Of a stretch of DNA of 30,341 nt, positions 15,753 to 24,986 are shown one piece after another. Location of the stretch: contig JBJXGU010000378.1 in NCBI GenBank assembly GCA_046160245.1, positions 1 through 30,341 of the forward strand. Reading direction: 5' to 3'. The stretch is from JAJTFW01 sp046160245. GTDB lineage: Bacteria; Bacteroidota; Bacteroidia; AKYH767-A; OLB10. The position numbers were made by a program, and so were the translations under genes. Every line of letters starts with the position of its first letter. The stretch's first letter is position 1. The notes beneath the pieces are model-generated. The model made no database searches. It was given only the letters and a program-made list of their open reading frames with translations, and had not been told where the DNA came from.

Positions 15753-16733
15753 TTAAAAATCGACTAATAAATTGCACCCACGAGCTTCTGCATCGTCAAA
15801 ACGACCCAATATTTCGAAGCTTCCGTTGAGATAAAATCTTCCTAAATCCTGTGTAGCGATAAAAGCGCAAGAGTTCAAGTTGGCCAGATCGGTAATGCAA
15901 ACACCGCCCGTTTTTTGGTGGTCCACAAAATGGAAAGGGTCATTCATTTCACGGATGCGCACTTTCATCCATGGTGGACAATAGAAAATTCCATCACCGG
16001 TTGAATAGGCTTGCGAAAGTAATTCTGTCATGCCATACTCAGCGTGTATTTTTTCTACTCCAAAACCTGATTTCAAAATTGAGTGCAATTCTTCTTTCAC
16101 CAACTCCTTCCGTCTTCCCTTCATCCCGCCTGTTTCCATGATGATGAGTTCTGGAAATTGCATGGGAAATTGTTCTGCCAAATCAAGCAAAGCATAACTC
16201 ACTCCCAATAAAAGTGTAGGCTGTCGATGTTCTTTCAGCGTTAATAAAGCTTTTGACAAGGAAGCATAATCATCAAGATAAAATCCGCTGAAGGAATTTT
16301 TGCTTTCCCGTATGAGATGATCCGTCATGAAAACTAATGACGAATCGCCTTTTTGCAAATACGAAGGCAACAAGGCAAGCAATGCATATTGTGAAATGTC
16401 TCCGTAAGTTTGCGTAAAGCCACGCATAAAACTTTCGATATAAATCGAAGTATCGGCAACAAAATGTTTTGAGGGTTGCGTCGATGTGCTTCCACTACTT
16501 TGAAAAATTACTTCGGCTTTGAGATCATCATTGATAACTTCACGGGTTCTAAAAAACTCGATGGGTAAATAAGGAATATCTTCCCATCTGCTTACCGTTA
16601 GTGGATCCACCTGGATGGCTTCTAAATATTCACGATACACTTTTACCTGATTCGACTGTTCTCTAAAAACTTGCAAGGCTACCTCTTGAAAGGAAGCTTC
16701 ATCGGTGATGGAAAAACAAGGAGATGTGTTCAT
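15753..16733 (-). CDS. LuxE/PaaK-like acyl-protein synthetase (ANL adenylating enzyme)
   Basis: 326 residues from the ATG at 16733; a TTG one codon earlier is rejected. LuxE-type enzymes activate a fatty acid as acyl-AMP and hold it on the protein. Seen motifs are the ANL phosphate loop FQSSGSTSTQPSKH (77-90), METGGMKGRRKEL near 205, AEYGMTELLSQAY (the A5-type Y-G-x-T-E motif) near 235, TDLANL near 282 and a terminal GRFDD. The large C-terminal lid of full ANL ligases is missing, as is normal for LuxE. It follows nadB by five bases and is surely co-transcribed. No LuxC, LuxD, acyl carrier protein or thioesterase gene is adjacent, so substrate and acceptor are unknown. Confidence 0.85.
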   Translation of the reverse strand: MNTSPCFSITDEASFQEVALQVFREQSNQVKVYREYLEAIQVDPLTVSRWEDIPYLPIEFFRTREVINDDLKAEVIFQSSGSTSTQPSKHFVADTSIYIESFMRGFTQTYGDISQYALLALLPSYLQKGDSSLVFMTDHLIRESKNSFSGFYLDDYASLSKALLTLKEHRQPTLLLGVSYALLDLAEQFPMQFPELIIMETGGMKGRRKELVKEELHSILKSGFGVEKIHAEYGMTELLSQAYSTGDGIFYCPPWMKVRIREMNDPFHFVDHQKTGGVCITDLANLNSCAFIATQDLGRFYLNGSFEILGRFDDAEARGCNLLVDF

Positions 16734-16738
16734 CAATT

Positions 16739-18313
16739 CTATTTCTTCAGTTTCGAATCTACCAAATCAGAATTGTAATGAAGTCCCTTATTTTCCGTAC
16801 GAGCCATGGCTGCTTTAACAATGAGGTACGATAAATTTATCATGTTACGAAGTTCACACAAAGTGGGCGATACAATGGTACGTTCATACAATGCTTCGGT
16901 TTCGCCGTAGATGATACGAAGCCGATCGAGAGCACGCTTGAGTCGCGTATTATTACGCACAATCCCTACATAATTGGTCATGAGTGATTGCAGCTCTCTT
17001 CTGTTCTCTGTAATCAGAATCATTTCCTTGGGTGCAGTAGTTCCTTCTGCGTTCCAATCGGGAATATTTTCTTTAAAATTAATTTCGGCGACTACACTAA
17101 CGCCATGCCTATACGCACGATGAGAAAACACTAACGCTTCTAAAAGTGAATTTGAAGCCAAACGATTTCCACCATGTAAACCGGTGCGTGCACATTCACC
17201 GGCAGCATATAAATTTTTAATGTCGCTGCATGCGTTCTCATCTACATTAATTCCTCCACATAAATAATGAGCAGCAGGAGCTACGGGTATGAATTCTTTG
17301 ATGGGATCTATTCCCATACTCTTGCACTTTTTCAAGATGGTAGGAAAATGCGCTTCAAAATGCGTTTTATCGATCATCGTACAGTCAAGAAAAACGAATT
17401 CAGTTCCACTTTTCTTAATTTCATTGTCGATGGCGCGCGCTACGATATCACGAGGGGCTAAAGAGGCACGTTCGTCGTAATGCTGCATAAATTCATCTCC
17501 ATCTTTCGTGCGAAGAATAGCTCCAGCTCCTCGTACGGCTTCAGAAATTAAAAAGCAAGGACTCTCCGTTGGATGATACAAACCTGTAGGATGAAATTGA
17601 ATAAATTCCATATCGCGCACGGTGCCTTTTGCTCTGTAAACCATGGCTACACCATCGCCCGTCGCAATTTTTGGATTGGTGGTGGTGCGATATAATTGTC
17701 CGGCACCGCCGGTCGCTACTAAAGTGATCTTCGATTGAATTGTCTCCACTTTATTTGTTTTCAAATTCAGTGCATACACACCGTAACATTCAATTCCACC
17801 GGAGCTGCGTGTGACTTCTTGTCCTAAGTGATGTTGTGTAATCAAATCCAATGCAAAAAGATGAGTATGCAATTCAATATTTGGATGATTATTAATTTGC
17901 TCGAGTAACGTACGTTCGATCTCTGCTCCTGTGCGGTCTTTGTGATGCAAAATGCGGTTTTCACTATGTCCACCTTCGCGGGCCAAATCAAAATCACCTT
18001 CTGCATTCTTATCAAAATCGGTTCCCCAGTGAATTAACTCTTCAATTCGCTCTACACCTTCCATGATCACCATTCGAACAATAGGTTCATCACAAATTCC
18101 ATCGCCTGCATCGAGCGTATCGGCAATATGTTTTTCGATGGAATCGGGCGCATAAGTAACGGCGGCAATACCACCTTGCGCATACTTGGTATTGGTTTCG
18201 TCGCGGTTCGCCTTCGTGATTACCAAGACCTTACCATGATTCGCCACTTTAAGCGCATAGCTGAGTCCTGCTATTCCAGACCCGATAATTAGGAAATCTA
18301 TTTTTTGTTGCAT
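16739..18313 (-). CDS. nadB: L-aspartate oxidase
   Basis: FAD enzyme that oxidises L-aspartate to iminoaspartate, the first step of de novo NAD synthesis; NadA then makes quinolinate. 524 residues, normal length. The N-terminal dinucleotide fold has GSGIAG (11-16). Next come the succinate-dehydrogenase-like family motifs, TKYAQGGIAAV near 42, a REGGHSENRILHHKDRTG stretch near 113, EFIQFHPTGLY near 236 and HGGNRLASNSLLEALV near 385, and a helical C-terminal domain. nadA and nadC are not next to it. The ATG at 18313 faces the nfu gene, whose start lies about 100 bases away. Confidence 0.96.
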   Translation of the reverse strand: MQQKIDFLIIGSGIAGLSYALKVANHGKVLVITKANRDETNTKYAQGGIAAVTYAPDSIEKHIADTLDAGDGICDEPIVRMVIMEGVERIEELIHWGTDFDKNAEGDFDLAREGGHSENRILHHKDRTGAEIERTLLEQINNHPNIELHTHLFALDLITQHHLGQEVTRSSGGIECYGVYALNLKTNKVETIQSKITLVATGGAGQLYRTTTNPKIATGDGVAMVYRAKGTVRDMEFIQFHPTGLYHPTESPCFLISEAVRGAGAILRTKDGDEFMQHYDERASLAPRDIVARAIDNEIKKSGTEFVFLDCTMIDKTHFEAHFPTILKKCKSMGIDPIKEFIPVAPAAHYLCGGINVDENACSDIKNLYAAGECARTGLHGGNRLASNSLLEALVFSHRAYRHGVSVVAEINFKENIPDWNAEGTTAPKEMILITENRRELQSLMTNYVGIVRNNTRLKRALDRLRIIYGETEALYERTIVSPTLCELRNMINLSYLIVKAAMARTENKGLHYNSDLVDSKLKK

Positions 18314-18348
18314 TCTATTCAGCTACAATTAGAATCGCTAGCCGGAGG

Positions 18349-18356
18349 CAAAAATA
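18349..18356 (-). promoter_or_regulatory. Candidate nadB promoter, -7 element TATTTTTG
   Basis: Exact TAnnTTTG match, 35 bases upstream of the nadB ATG, in the nadB/nfu divergent region. No TTG at the proper distance. Confidence 0.45.
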
Positions 18357-18401
18357 CAATTTACAAGCTTAAAATTAAATCTTATTCTGATCTTGAAGCC
18401 G

Positions 18402-18409
18402 TATCTTTG
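18402..18409 (+). promoter_or_regulatory. Candidate nfu promoter, -7 element TATCTTTG
   Basis: Exact consensus six bases before the ATG at 18416; predicts a leaderless or nearly leaderless message and rules against the longer reading from 18305. No TTG at 17-23 bases. Confidence 0.6.
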
Positions 18410-18415
18410 CACATC

Positions 18416-19060
18416 ATGAATACCACAAGGCCCATCAATGTATATGCGGAGTTAACTCCCAATCCGAATAGTTTAAAGTTTGTTGCAGACGTCATGTTGT
18501 TAGAAGGCGGAAGCGTAGAATACAATCACCCCGATGAAACCACGAATTGTCCATTAGCGGCGCAACTGTTTGCTTTTAGTGGTGTGAATAAAGTTTTTAT
18601 CAATACCAATTTTGTGACCATCAACAAAGACAGTGAAGTAGATTGGTTCGACATCAGTAATATTCTTCGCGAATTTATTCGTGGATTTTTAATGTCGGAT
18701 GAAAAATTATTTTTGAATTCACCATTTGATGAAAATCATATTCCCAACAAAAAACCAAAAGCGGCACCGGCTGAAGTGAAAGCTGAAGAAAAACCTGCGC
18801 GAACACAAATCGACACGGAACCTGATCCGGAAGCGGAAAAGAAAATTATGGAGTTGTTGGATGAATATATTCGTCCTGCAGTAGAAGGTGATGGTGGAGC
18901 CATACATTTCCGTTCGTATAAGAATGGTGTGGTGAGTGTGGTGTTAAAAGGAGCGTGTAGTGGATGTCCGAGTTCGACGATTACGTTGAAATCAGGAATA
19001 GAAAATTTGTTGAAGCAGATGGTGCCTGGGGTGGAGGAAGTGATTGCGGTTTCGGAGTGA
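18416..19060 (+). CDS. nfu: Nfu-type iron-sulfur cluster scaffold/carrier
   Basis: 214 residues from the ATG at 18416. The frame is open back to 18305, but that would overlap nadB and begin upstream of the -7 element. N-terminal Nfu_N domain (about 5-95, with ELTPNPNSLKFV and NCPLAAQLFAFSGV), a charged linker rich in Glu, Ala and Lys (about 105-140), then the NifU C-terminal domain (about 143-212) with GDGGAIHF and the cluster-binding CSGC (Cys181, Cys184). It carries Fe-S clusters to target enzymes in the cytoplasm. It is divergent from nadB; NadA, the next enzyme of that pathway, needs an Fe-S cluster, but a regulatory link is only a guess. Confidence 0.95.
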   Translation: MNTTRPINVYAELTPNPNSLKFVADVMLLEGGSVEYNHPDETTNCPLAAQLFAFSGVNKVFINTNFVTINKDSEVDWFDISNILREFIRGFLMSDEKLFLNSPFDENHIPNKKPKAAPAEVKAEEKPARTQIDTEPDPEAEKKIMELLDEYIRPAVEGDGGAIHFRSYKNGVVSVVLKGACSGCPSSTITLKSGIENLLKQMVPGVEEVIAVSE

Positions 19061-19097
19061 TTAATTTGAAAATTTGAAGATGAGTTAATTTGAAAAT
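19061..19097. repeat. 13-bp direct repeat directly after nfu
   Basis: TTAATTTGAAAAT occurs at 19061-19073, starting right after the nfu stop codon, and again at 19085-19097, with a related AATTTGAAGATGAG between. Confidence 0.7.
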
Positions 19098-19238
19098 GGA
19101 AAGAAATTCTTCATTCCTTTGAATATTACTTTTAAAACGTAGCGTTAGTAACCATCGACTACGCTCAGGGTGCAATGTTAACCTTGGGTGATACAAAGAA
19201 ACTTTTCAATTGAATCTCCACTCTACTATATATAGTTT

Positions 19239-19277
19239 CGCATTTACCAATTCACCAACTTGCCAATTTACCAATTT
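19239..19277. repeat. AATTGG octamer tandem repeat before the sucB stop
   Basis: On the minus strand this reads AATTGGTA, AATTGGCA, AGTTGGTG, AATTGGTA, AATGCG, an 8-bp period. It begins directly downstream of the sucB coding end and belongs to the same family as the copies at 13812 and 27698. Confidence 0.75.
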
Positions 19278-20573
19278 TCACAGCTGGAGTAAAATCTTCA
19301 TTGGATCTTTTCCAGCGGTCATTAGTTTAATGGGTTCTTCGAGCATTTGTTTTACGCGCACTAAAAATCCTACAGAATCTTTTCCATCGATGATACGATG
19401 ATCGTATGAAAGTGCAACATACATCATCGGACGAATTTCTACTTTACCACTTATTGCCATTGGCCGCTCGATGATATTATGCATTCCTAAAATAGCACTT
19501 TGTGGTGGGTTAATGATGGGCGTCGACATCATCGAGCCAAACACGCCGCCGTTGGTGATGGTAAATGTTCCACCTGTCATTTCTTCGATCGATAATTTTC
19601 CGTCGCGTGCTTTGGTCGCTAATTCAATAATGGTTGACTCAATTTTGGCTAAACTCAAACTTTCTGCGTTGCGAATAACGGGAACCATTAATCCTTTGGG
19701 TGCACTTACAGCAATACCGATATCACAGTATTCGTGAAGGATCATTTCATCACCGTTGATTTGTGCATTCACATACGGAAATTCTTTCAGCGCTTCACAA
19801 ACTGCCTTCGTGAAAAAACTCATGAAGCCTAAACCTACTCCATGCTTTTCTTTAAATTTATCTTTATACAACTTACGCACTTCCATAATCGCAGTCATAT
19901 CTACTTCGTTAAAAGTAGTAAGCATGGCAGTCTCTTGCTTTACGGCTACTAAACGTTGCGCCACTTTTTTGCGCAACATACTCATCTTCTCTTTGCGCAT
20001 TTCGCGACTCACTTCACCACTCTTTTCAGTGATGGTTTGTTTCGATGGGCTTTCTGAAGAAACAGGTCCTTTACTTATGGTTTCAAGAACATCCCCTTTT
20101 GTAATTCGACCATCTTTTCCTGTAGCCGTTACTTGATTTGCAGCGATGGAGTTTTCGTCCATCAATTTTTTGGCTGCAACACTAGGATGTCCGGCAGCGT
20201 AACTTTCACTCTCGGATTTATTAGCAACTGCCTCTTGAGCTGCTTTTTCAGGAGCAGCTTTTTCTGCAACTACTTTTTCTGATGCCCCTTTTTCAGGAGC
20301 GGCCTTCTCCTCTACCGCTTTCTTCTCCGGTGCGGCAGCGTTAGTATCGATGCTGGCTACGACAGATCCTACAGCAACCGTCTCTCCTTCTTTCACTAAA
20401 ATTTTTAAAATACCACTTGCTTCAGCTACTAAACTTAAAGTTGCTTTATCAGAATCTATTTCAGCTACTTCTTCATCACGCTCCACAAAATCACCATCGG
20501 CTTTTAACCACTTTGCAATTTGTACTTCGGTAATGGATTCACCAGGGGAGGGTACTTTTAATTCAACGGCCAT
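19278..20573 (-). CDS. sucB: Dihydrolipoyl succinyltransferase, E2 of 2-oxoglutarate dehydrogenase
   Basis: Core of the 2-oxoglutarate dehydrogenase complex; moves succinyl from lipoyllysine to CoA. 431 residues. One lipoyl domain (1-76) with the modified lysine in DSDKA (Lys43), a flexible linker of repeated AAPEKA-like units (about 84-120), the E1/E3-binding domain (about 125-165, HPSVAAKKLMDEN and GKDGRITKGDV), then the catalytic domain (about 195-431). The active-site segment SYDHRIIDG has His392 and Asp396. It lies 30 bases after sucA in one operon. E3 (lipoamide dehydrogenase) is not in the window. Confidence 0.96.
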   Translation of the reverse strand: MAVELKVPSPGESITEVQIAKWLKADGDFVERDEEVAEIDSDKATLSLVAEASGILKILVKEGETVAVGSVVASIDTNAAAPEKKAVEEKAAPEKGASEKVVAEKAAPEKAAQEAVANKSESESYAAGHPSVAAKKLMDENSIAANQVTATGKDGRITKGDVLETISKGPVSSESPSKQTITEKSGEVSREMRKEKMSMLRKKVAQRLVAVKQETAMLTTFNEVDMTAIMEVRKLYKDKFKEKHGVGLGFMSFFTKAVCEALKEFPYVNAQINGDEMILHEYCDIGIAVSAPKGLMVPVIRNAESLSLAKIESTIIELATKARDGKLSIEEMTGGTFTITNGGVFGSMMSTPIINPPQSAILGMHNIIERPMAISGKVEIRPMMYVALSYDHRIIDGKDSVGFLVRVKQMLEEPIKLMTAGKDPMKILLQL

Positions 20574-20603
20574 ACTATTTCAAATTGAGAATAAATAATA
20601 CTA

Positions 20604-23351
20604 TTAATTAGAAGGAACGAATTGTGAAGAAAACACTTCGTCAAGAATTGCTTTTTGTTCTTTATCGTGTTGTTTATACGAACCTGTTGCAGGACTTGCA
20701 CTTTCTTCTCGTCCAATATATCGCAAATTATGTTGACGCATTACTCGTAAAATAAACGACCATGCTCCACTATTTTCTGGCTCTTCTTGAACCCATAAAT
20801 ACGAAGTGGCTTGCGTGTACTTCTTTAAGATAGCCTCCACTTGTTTTTTGGGGAAAGGATATAATTGTTCCAAGCGAACGATAGCAAGGTCGGTGTTGTT
20901 ATCTTTTTCTTTACGATCCAGTAAATCATAATACACTTTTCCAGTGCAAAATGCAATGCGATTTACTTTCTTCGGATCATCTGTAACATCATCTATCACT
21001 TCTGCAAATCCATTTTTAGTGAAATCATCGATAGTAGAAACGCAACGAGGATGACGCAACAAACTTTTGGGGGTGAACACAATCAACGGTTTTCTGAACT
21101 CACGTTTTAATTGTCGACGCAACGCATGGAAGAAATTTGCTGGGGTTGTGCAATTCGTTACTTGCATATTATACTCACCACATAAACTTAAAAAACGCTC
21201 CATGCGCGCACTGCTATGCTCTGCTCCTTGCCCTTCGTATCCATGTGGTAATAACATCACAATACCATTCATGCGCTTCCATTTATCTTCGGCGCTACTG
21301 AGGTATTGATCGATAATAATTTGAGCCCCGTTTCCGAAATCACCAAACTGTGCTTCCCACACTACAAGTGAATTGGGAGCAGTAAAACTGTATCCGTAAT
21401 CGAATCCCAACACACCATACTCACTTAACAAAGAATTATAAATTGTAAACTTCGCTTGCTGCTCGCTCAAATTACTCAGCGGCACATACACCTCTTCCTT
21501 ATCTTCCAAACGTATAACGGCATGCCTATGCGAAAATGTGCCACGCTCTACATCTTGTCCACTGATACGCACGGGATGACCTTCTTCTAACAATGTTGCA
21601 TACGCCATCAATTCACCCATGGCCCAATCTAAACGACCGCCTTCCTCTAACATTTTTTTTCTGTCGTCGAAGAGTCGAACAATTTTATTGAAGAAAACTT
21701 TTTCGTTTGGTAATGTAGAAATTTGTTGAGCGAGTGCGACAAAGTTTTTCTTGTTAATAGCAGTATTGGGTGAAGTTTCAAAATCTTTAGGAGTTGAAAA
21801 TCGAAGTCCTTTCCAATTTCCTTCCTTGAAATCATCCAACTTAGTTTTCTTTTGAAGCTTTGATAAATCCAAACTTCGTTGCAACAATTCCTTAAACTGC
21901 TTCTCCATCGACTTCGCCAAATTCGCTTCTACGATACCTTGCGAAAGTAATTTCTGATTATACACTTCACGTGGATTCGGATGGTTAGCAATTGCTTTAT
22001 ACAATAGCGGCTGCGTGAAGCGAGGTTCGTCGCCTTCATTATGTCCGTACTTTCGATAACACAACATATCGATAAACACATCGCGATGAAAACGCTGACG
22101 ATACTCCATGGCTAAACGAATGGTATACACCAAGGCTTCCACATCATCACCATTCACATGAAATACGGGCGATAAAGTTACTTTACCTACATCCGTACAA
22201 TAAGTGGATGAACGTGCATCCATATAATTCGTAGTAAATCCAACTTGATTATTAATTACCAAATGTATGGTTCCACCCGTCGCGTATCCTTTCAACAACG
22301 ACATTTGAATTACTTCGTATACGATTCCTTGCGCTGCAATGGCGGCATCACCATGAATGAGGATGGGTGCAATCTGATCGAAGTTTCCACCAGGAGTATT
22401 TTCAATTTTCGCTCTTACAATTCCTTGCACAATGGGATCTACGGCTTCCAGGTGAGATGGATTAGGCGTTAATCCGAGATGTACTTTTTTATTATTAGGT
22501 GTAATCACATCACTGGAAAAACCAAGATGATACTTTACGTCACCATCAAAAGCATTTTCATCAAACTCTTTTCCTTCAAACTCTGAAAAAATATCTTCGT
22601 AACTCTTTCCTAAAATATTTGCAAGAACATTGAGTCGGCCGCGATGAGCCATTCCAATAACAAACTCTTTAATTCCGAGTTCTGCACCTGAATCAATAAC
22701 GGCATCTAAAGCTGGAATTAATGTTTCTGCACCTTCCAGTGAAAATCTCTTTTGCCCTGTGAACTTCGTATGAATAAAATTTTCAAATGCAACCGCTTCA
22801 TTCAACTTTTCGAGCATTCTTTTTTTCTCGCGGATACTAAATGGATAACTATTCTTTGAGCTTTCCATTCTTTGTTCTAACCACTTCTTTACATCCTCAT
22901 TGCGGATATACTTGTATTCTGCACCCACACTTTGGCAATAGGTTTCATCGAGGTGCTGAATAATGGCTTTTAATTTCGCAGGACCTATTCCAATAAGTTG
23001 ACCTGCTTGAAAAACAGTTTCCAGATCTGAGGCATTCAATCCAAAATTCTCAATCGATAAATCGGGAGAATACTTTCGTCTTTCGCGAACCGGATTCGTC
23101 TTGGTGAACAGATGACCTTGGGAACGATATCCGTTAGTAATGAGGTTGATGACTTTAAATTCCTTGTCGACCTGCTCCGGGATAGCGCCGCTAGCACCGC
23201 CATTCTCTCCATATTGCAACCTTGCGAACTCAAATCCGGAAAAAAATTGCTGCCAGCTTGTATCCACACTCGATGGATTATCAAGGAATTGCCGGTACAG
23301 GCCTTCCATGGCTGCCGGACTCATATTTCCAATATAACTATGCTGATCCAT
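20604..23351 (-). CDS. sucA: 2-oxoglutarate dehydrogenase E1 component
   Basis: Thiamine-diphosphate enzyme that decarboxylates 2-oxoglutarate and passes succinyl to the lipoyl arm of SucB. 915 residues, the normal length. Seen motifs are the N-terminal YRQFLDNPSSVD segment near 20 (E2-interacting region), GMAHRGRLNVLANILG near 234, HGDAAIAAQGIVYE near 333, and MLCYRKYGHNEGDEP near 434. The C-terminal half carries VERGTFSHRHAV and the transketolase-like QLYPFP segment. It heads the sucAB operon. The start is the ATG at 23351, 38 bases after a TATCTTTG -7 element. Confidence 0.97.
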   Translation of the reverse strand: MDQHSYIGNMSPAAMEGLYRQFLDNPSSVDTSWQQFFSGFEFARLQYGENGGASGAIPEQVDKEFKVINLITNGYRSQGHLFTKTNPVRERRKYSPDLSIENFGLNASDLETVFQAGQLIGIGPAKLKAIIQHLDETYCQSVGAEYKYIRNEDVKKWLEQRMESSKNSYPFSIREKKRMLEKLNEAVAFENFIHTKFTGQKRFSLEGAETLIPALDAVIDSGAELGIKEFVIGMAHRGRLNVLANILGKSYEDIFSEFEGKEFDENAFDGDVKYHLGFSSDVITPNNKKVHLGLTPNPSHLEAVDPIVQGIVRAKIENTPGGNFDQIAPILIHGDAAIAAQGIVYEVIQMSLLKGYATGGTIHLVINNQVGFTTNYMDARSSTYCTDVGKVTLSPVFHVNGDDVEALVYTIRLAMEYRQRFHRDVFIDMLCYRKYGHNEGDEPRFTQPLLYKAIANHPNPREVYNQKLLSQGIVEANLAKSMEKQFKELLQRSLDLSKLQKKTKLDDFKEGNWKGLRFSTPKDFETSPNTAINKKNFVALAQQISTLPNEKVFFNKIVRLFDDRKKMLEEGGRLDWAMGELMAYATLLEEGHPVRISGQDVERGTFSHRHAVIRLEDKEEVYVPLSNLSEQQAKFTIYNSLLSEYGVLGFDYGYSFTAPNSLVVWEAQFGDFGNGAQIIIDQYLSSAEDKWKRMNGIVMLLPHGYEGQGAEHSSARMERFLSLCGEYNMQVTNCTTPANFFHALRRQLKREFRKPLIVFTPKSLLRHPRCVSTIDDFTKNGFAEVIDDVTDDPKKVNRIAFCTGKVYYDLLDRKEKDNNTDLAIVRLEQLYPFPKKQVEAILKKYTQATSYLWVQEEPENSGAWSFILRVMRQHNLRYIGREESASPATGSYKQHDKEQKAILDEVFSSQFVPSN

Positions 23352-23389
23352 TTAGTATTTGCCTTAAAACAGGCGTTTATTTACTTTGG

Positions 23390-23397
23390 CAAAGATA
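23390..23397 (-). promoter_or_regulatory. Candidate sucAB promoter, -7 element TATCTTTG
   Basis: Exact consensus upstream of sucA; the leader would be about 30-35 bases, longer than for most genes here. No TTG at 17-23 bases. Confidence 0.5.
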
Positions 23398-23612
23398 CCA
23401 TTTTCGAAGGCCTTCCTAAGATAAACCTTTCAAAAAAAATTGCCTCACGATAGAACAAGTGAGAGCGGAAATTGTTTAATAGAAACCAAAATGAATAGTT
23501 GGAATCAATGCTTAAATCGAATGATCCTATTCTCTCTTTCAATTTTACAAAGAAGCCATGGTCCTCGGTTTAGTTAAACCAACAATTTATAAGAAAAGTC
23601 AATATTAAAATG

Positions 23613-24986
23613 TTAAGGATTCAACACTCCTGTTGATGCATTCACATCCACCGGAGGCAAATTACTTCCAAAGGTTCCGTTGATCGAGCGAATGAATTCA
23701 TTTGCAATTATCGCATAGCCGCGACCGTTAGGATGAACTCCATCTAAAGAGAACACGCTACTTTTCAAATAGGCAGATGAGAAATGAGCTCCATTAAACA
23801 CATAACCTTTCGCTAAGGATTTAAAAAATGAATTCATGTCGGAGAAAGCCAACCCATTGGCAATTGCTACAGAACGCAACTTTGCATTATATGATTGAAT
23901 AGCATTTCTGATATTTAGCACTTCAGCACTATCCAGTACTTTAAAAGATTCAATAGGTCGCTGTGGTGTTCCTTTTCCAAAACACAAAAGCGAATCACGG
24001 TTTATTGATAATAATAACAATTCACCATTTTTTAGTTGACGAATAGTTCCGCCGCCTTGATTACTGACAACATAAGGATTGGTACCTGCTTGAAATGAAA
24101 TTCCGGGAGGAGAAAGCAAATTAAGTGAGTCGGCTTGCGATTGCGTCAATATTAATCCATTGTAAGGTATCGTACTAAAAAAAGGTAAATCTTCAATATC
24201 AGGAATATTAGCAACCAACCCTTTGGTATCATTTGAAGTAAGGTCCGAAATGATCGTATCTATAGCGGCATCAAATTGTGAAACGGGAGTAATTGTATTG
24301 AATTGATTTCCGTTGGGCTCACCACCGGCAAGCGCATACCAAAGCACATCCGACCCACCAATCCAAAGTGTAAAAAAAGTAGGATCTAACATCTCTGCAT
24401 CGCCAAGTACGGTAGAACTCAACCCCGAACTAGCCCCTGTATCAGATGCTACACGAAAGAAAAAAGGATTTCCAGTTGATCCCCCTTTTCCAAATAGTTG
24501 GCTATACAAATTAAAACTCTTAGCACCAGCGAATCCCATATTATTAAACGGTCCTTGATTCCCAATCCATTTTTTATCGTCGTCATTAACCGACAATGTA
24601 TTTAAATCTACATCATGTTGATTCGCACAATTTATGGCATTAACCAACACTACTTTTCCATTTGCTGATTGGGAGATAAAATCATAACCAAAACCATTTC
24701 CAGGATTCACTAATGGTTGTTTAAACGGACCACCGTTTGCCAATTTAAATTGATTGGCTAATAAATTTGGATAAGATTGAAGTTGCCCTTCAAGTGTCAA
24801 AGCATTATCCATATATCCGGCAGTAAAACCATTTCCAATTGCCAAATAAGATGTAAAATCTGCTTCACCCGATGTGTATTTAGGCTCATCCAAGGCCGGC
24901 TTACATCCTGCAAAAAAAATGCAGAGTGCAAGAAACATTCCGATGCCACTTTTAGAATTGATATTGCAATCCAAGCCCCAACACAT
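23613..24986 (-). CDS. GDSL/SGNH-hydrolase-like lipoprotein lacking the usual serine
   Basis: 457 residues if started at the ATG at 24986, which overlaps the fadL end by 35 bases. A start at ATG 24938 would leave a signal peptide that is too short. Lipobox FFAGC with Cys28, so an outer-membrane or periplasmic lipoprotein is likely. The SGNH blocks are recognisable but altered: block I reads LAIGNGFTAGY (Gly53 where the nucleophile Ser of GNSxTAG is expected), block III reads IGGSD (210-213) instead of GxND, while the DxxH block is intact (DGVHPNG, Asp415 and His418). The partner is the FadL-type gene directly upstream. Hydrolase activity is doubtful; binding of a lipid or ester is an alternative. 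Confidence 0.85.
   Translation of the reverse strand: MCWGLDCNINSKSGIGMFLALCIFFAGCKPALDEPKYTSGEADFTSYLAIGNGFTAGYMDNALTLEGQLQSYPNLLANQFKLANGGPFKQPLVNPGNGFGYDFISQSANGKVVLVNAINCANQHDVDLNTLSVNDDDKKWIGNQGPFNNMGFAGAKSFNLYSQLFGKGGSTGNPFFFRVASDTGASSGLSSTVLGDAEMLDPTFFTLWIGGSDVLWYALAGGEPNGNQFNTITPVSQFDAAIDTIISDLTSNDTKGLVANIPDIEDLPFFSTIPYNGLILTQSQADSLNLLSPPGISFQAGTNPYVVSNQGGGTIRQLKNGELLLLSINRDSLLCFGKGTPQRPIESFKVLDSAEVLNIRNAIQSYNAKLRSVAIANGLAFSDMNSFFKSLAKGYVFNGAHFSSAYLKSSVFSLDGVHPNGRGYAIIANEFIRSINGTFGSNLPPVDVNASTGVLNP

Noticed and set aside
18305..18415. N-terminal extension of the Nfu protein
   Set aside because: It overlaps the nadB start, contains the -7 element TATCTTTG, and the Nfu_N domain begins right after the ATG at 18416.
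19756..20136. 126-codon plus-strand ORF inside sucB
   Set aside because: Antisense shadow of a conserved catalytic domain; composition gives no sign of a real protein.
23567..23580. GGTTTA/TAAACC dyad downstream of the GDSL-like gene
   Set aside because: Six-base arms with a two-base loop and no T-run; likely chance.
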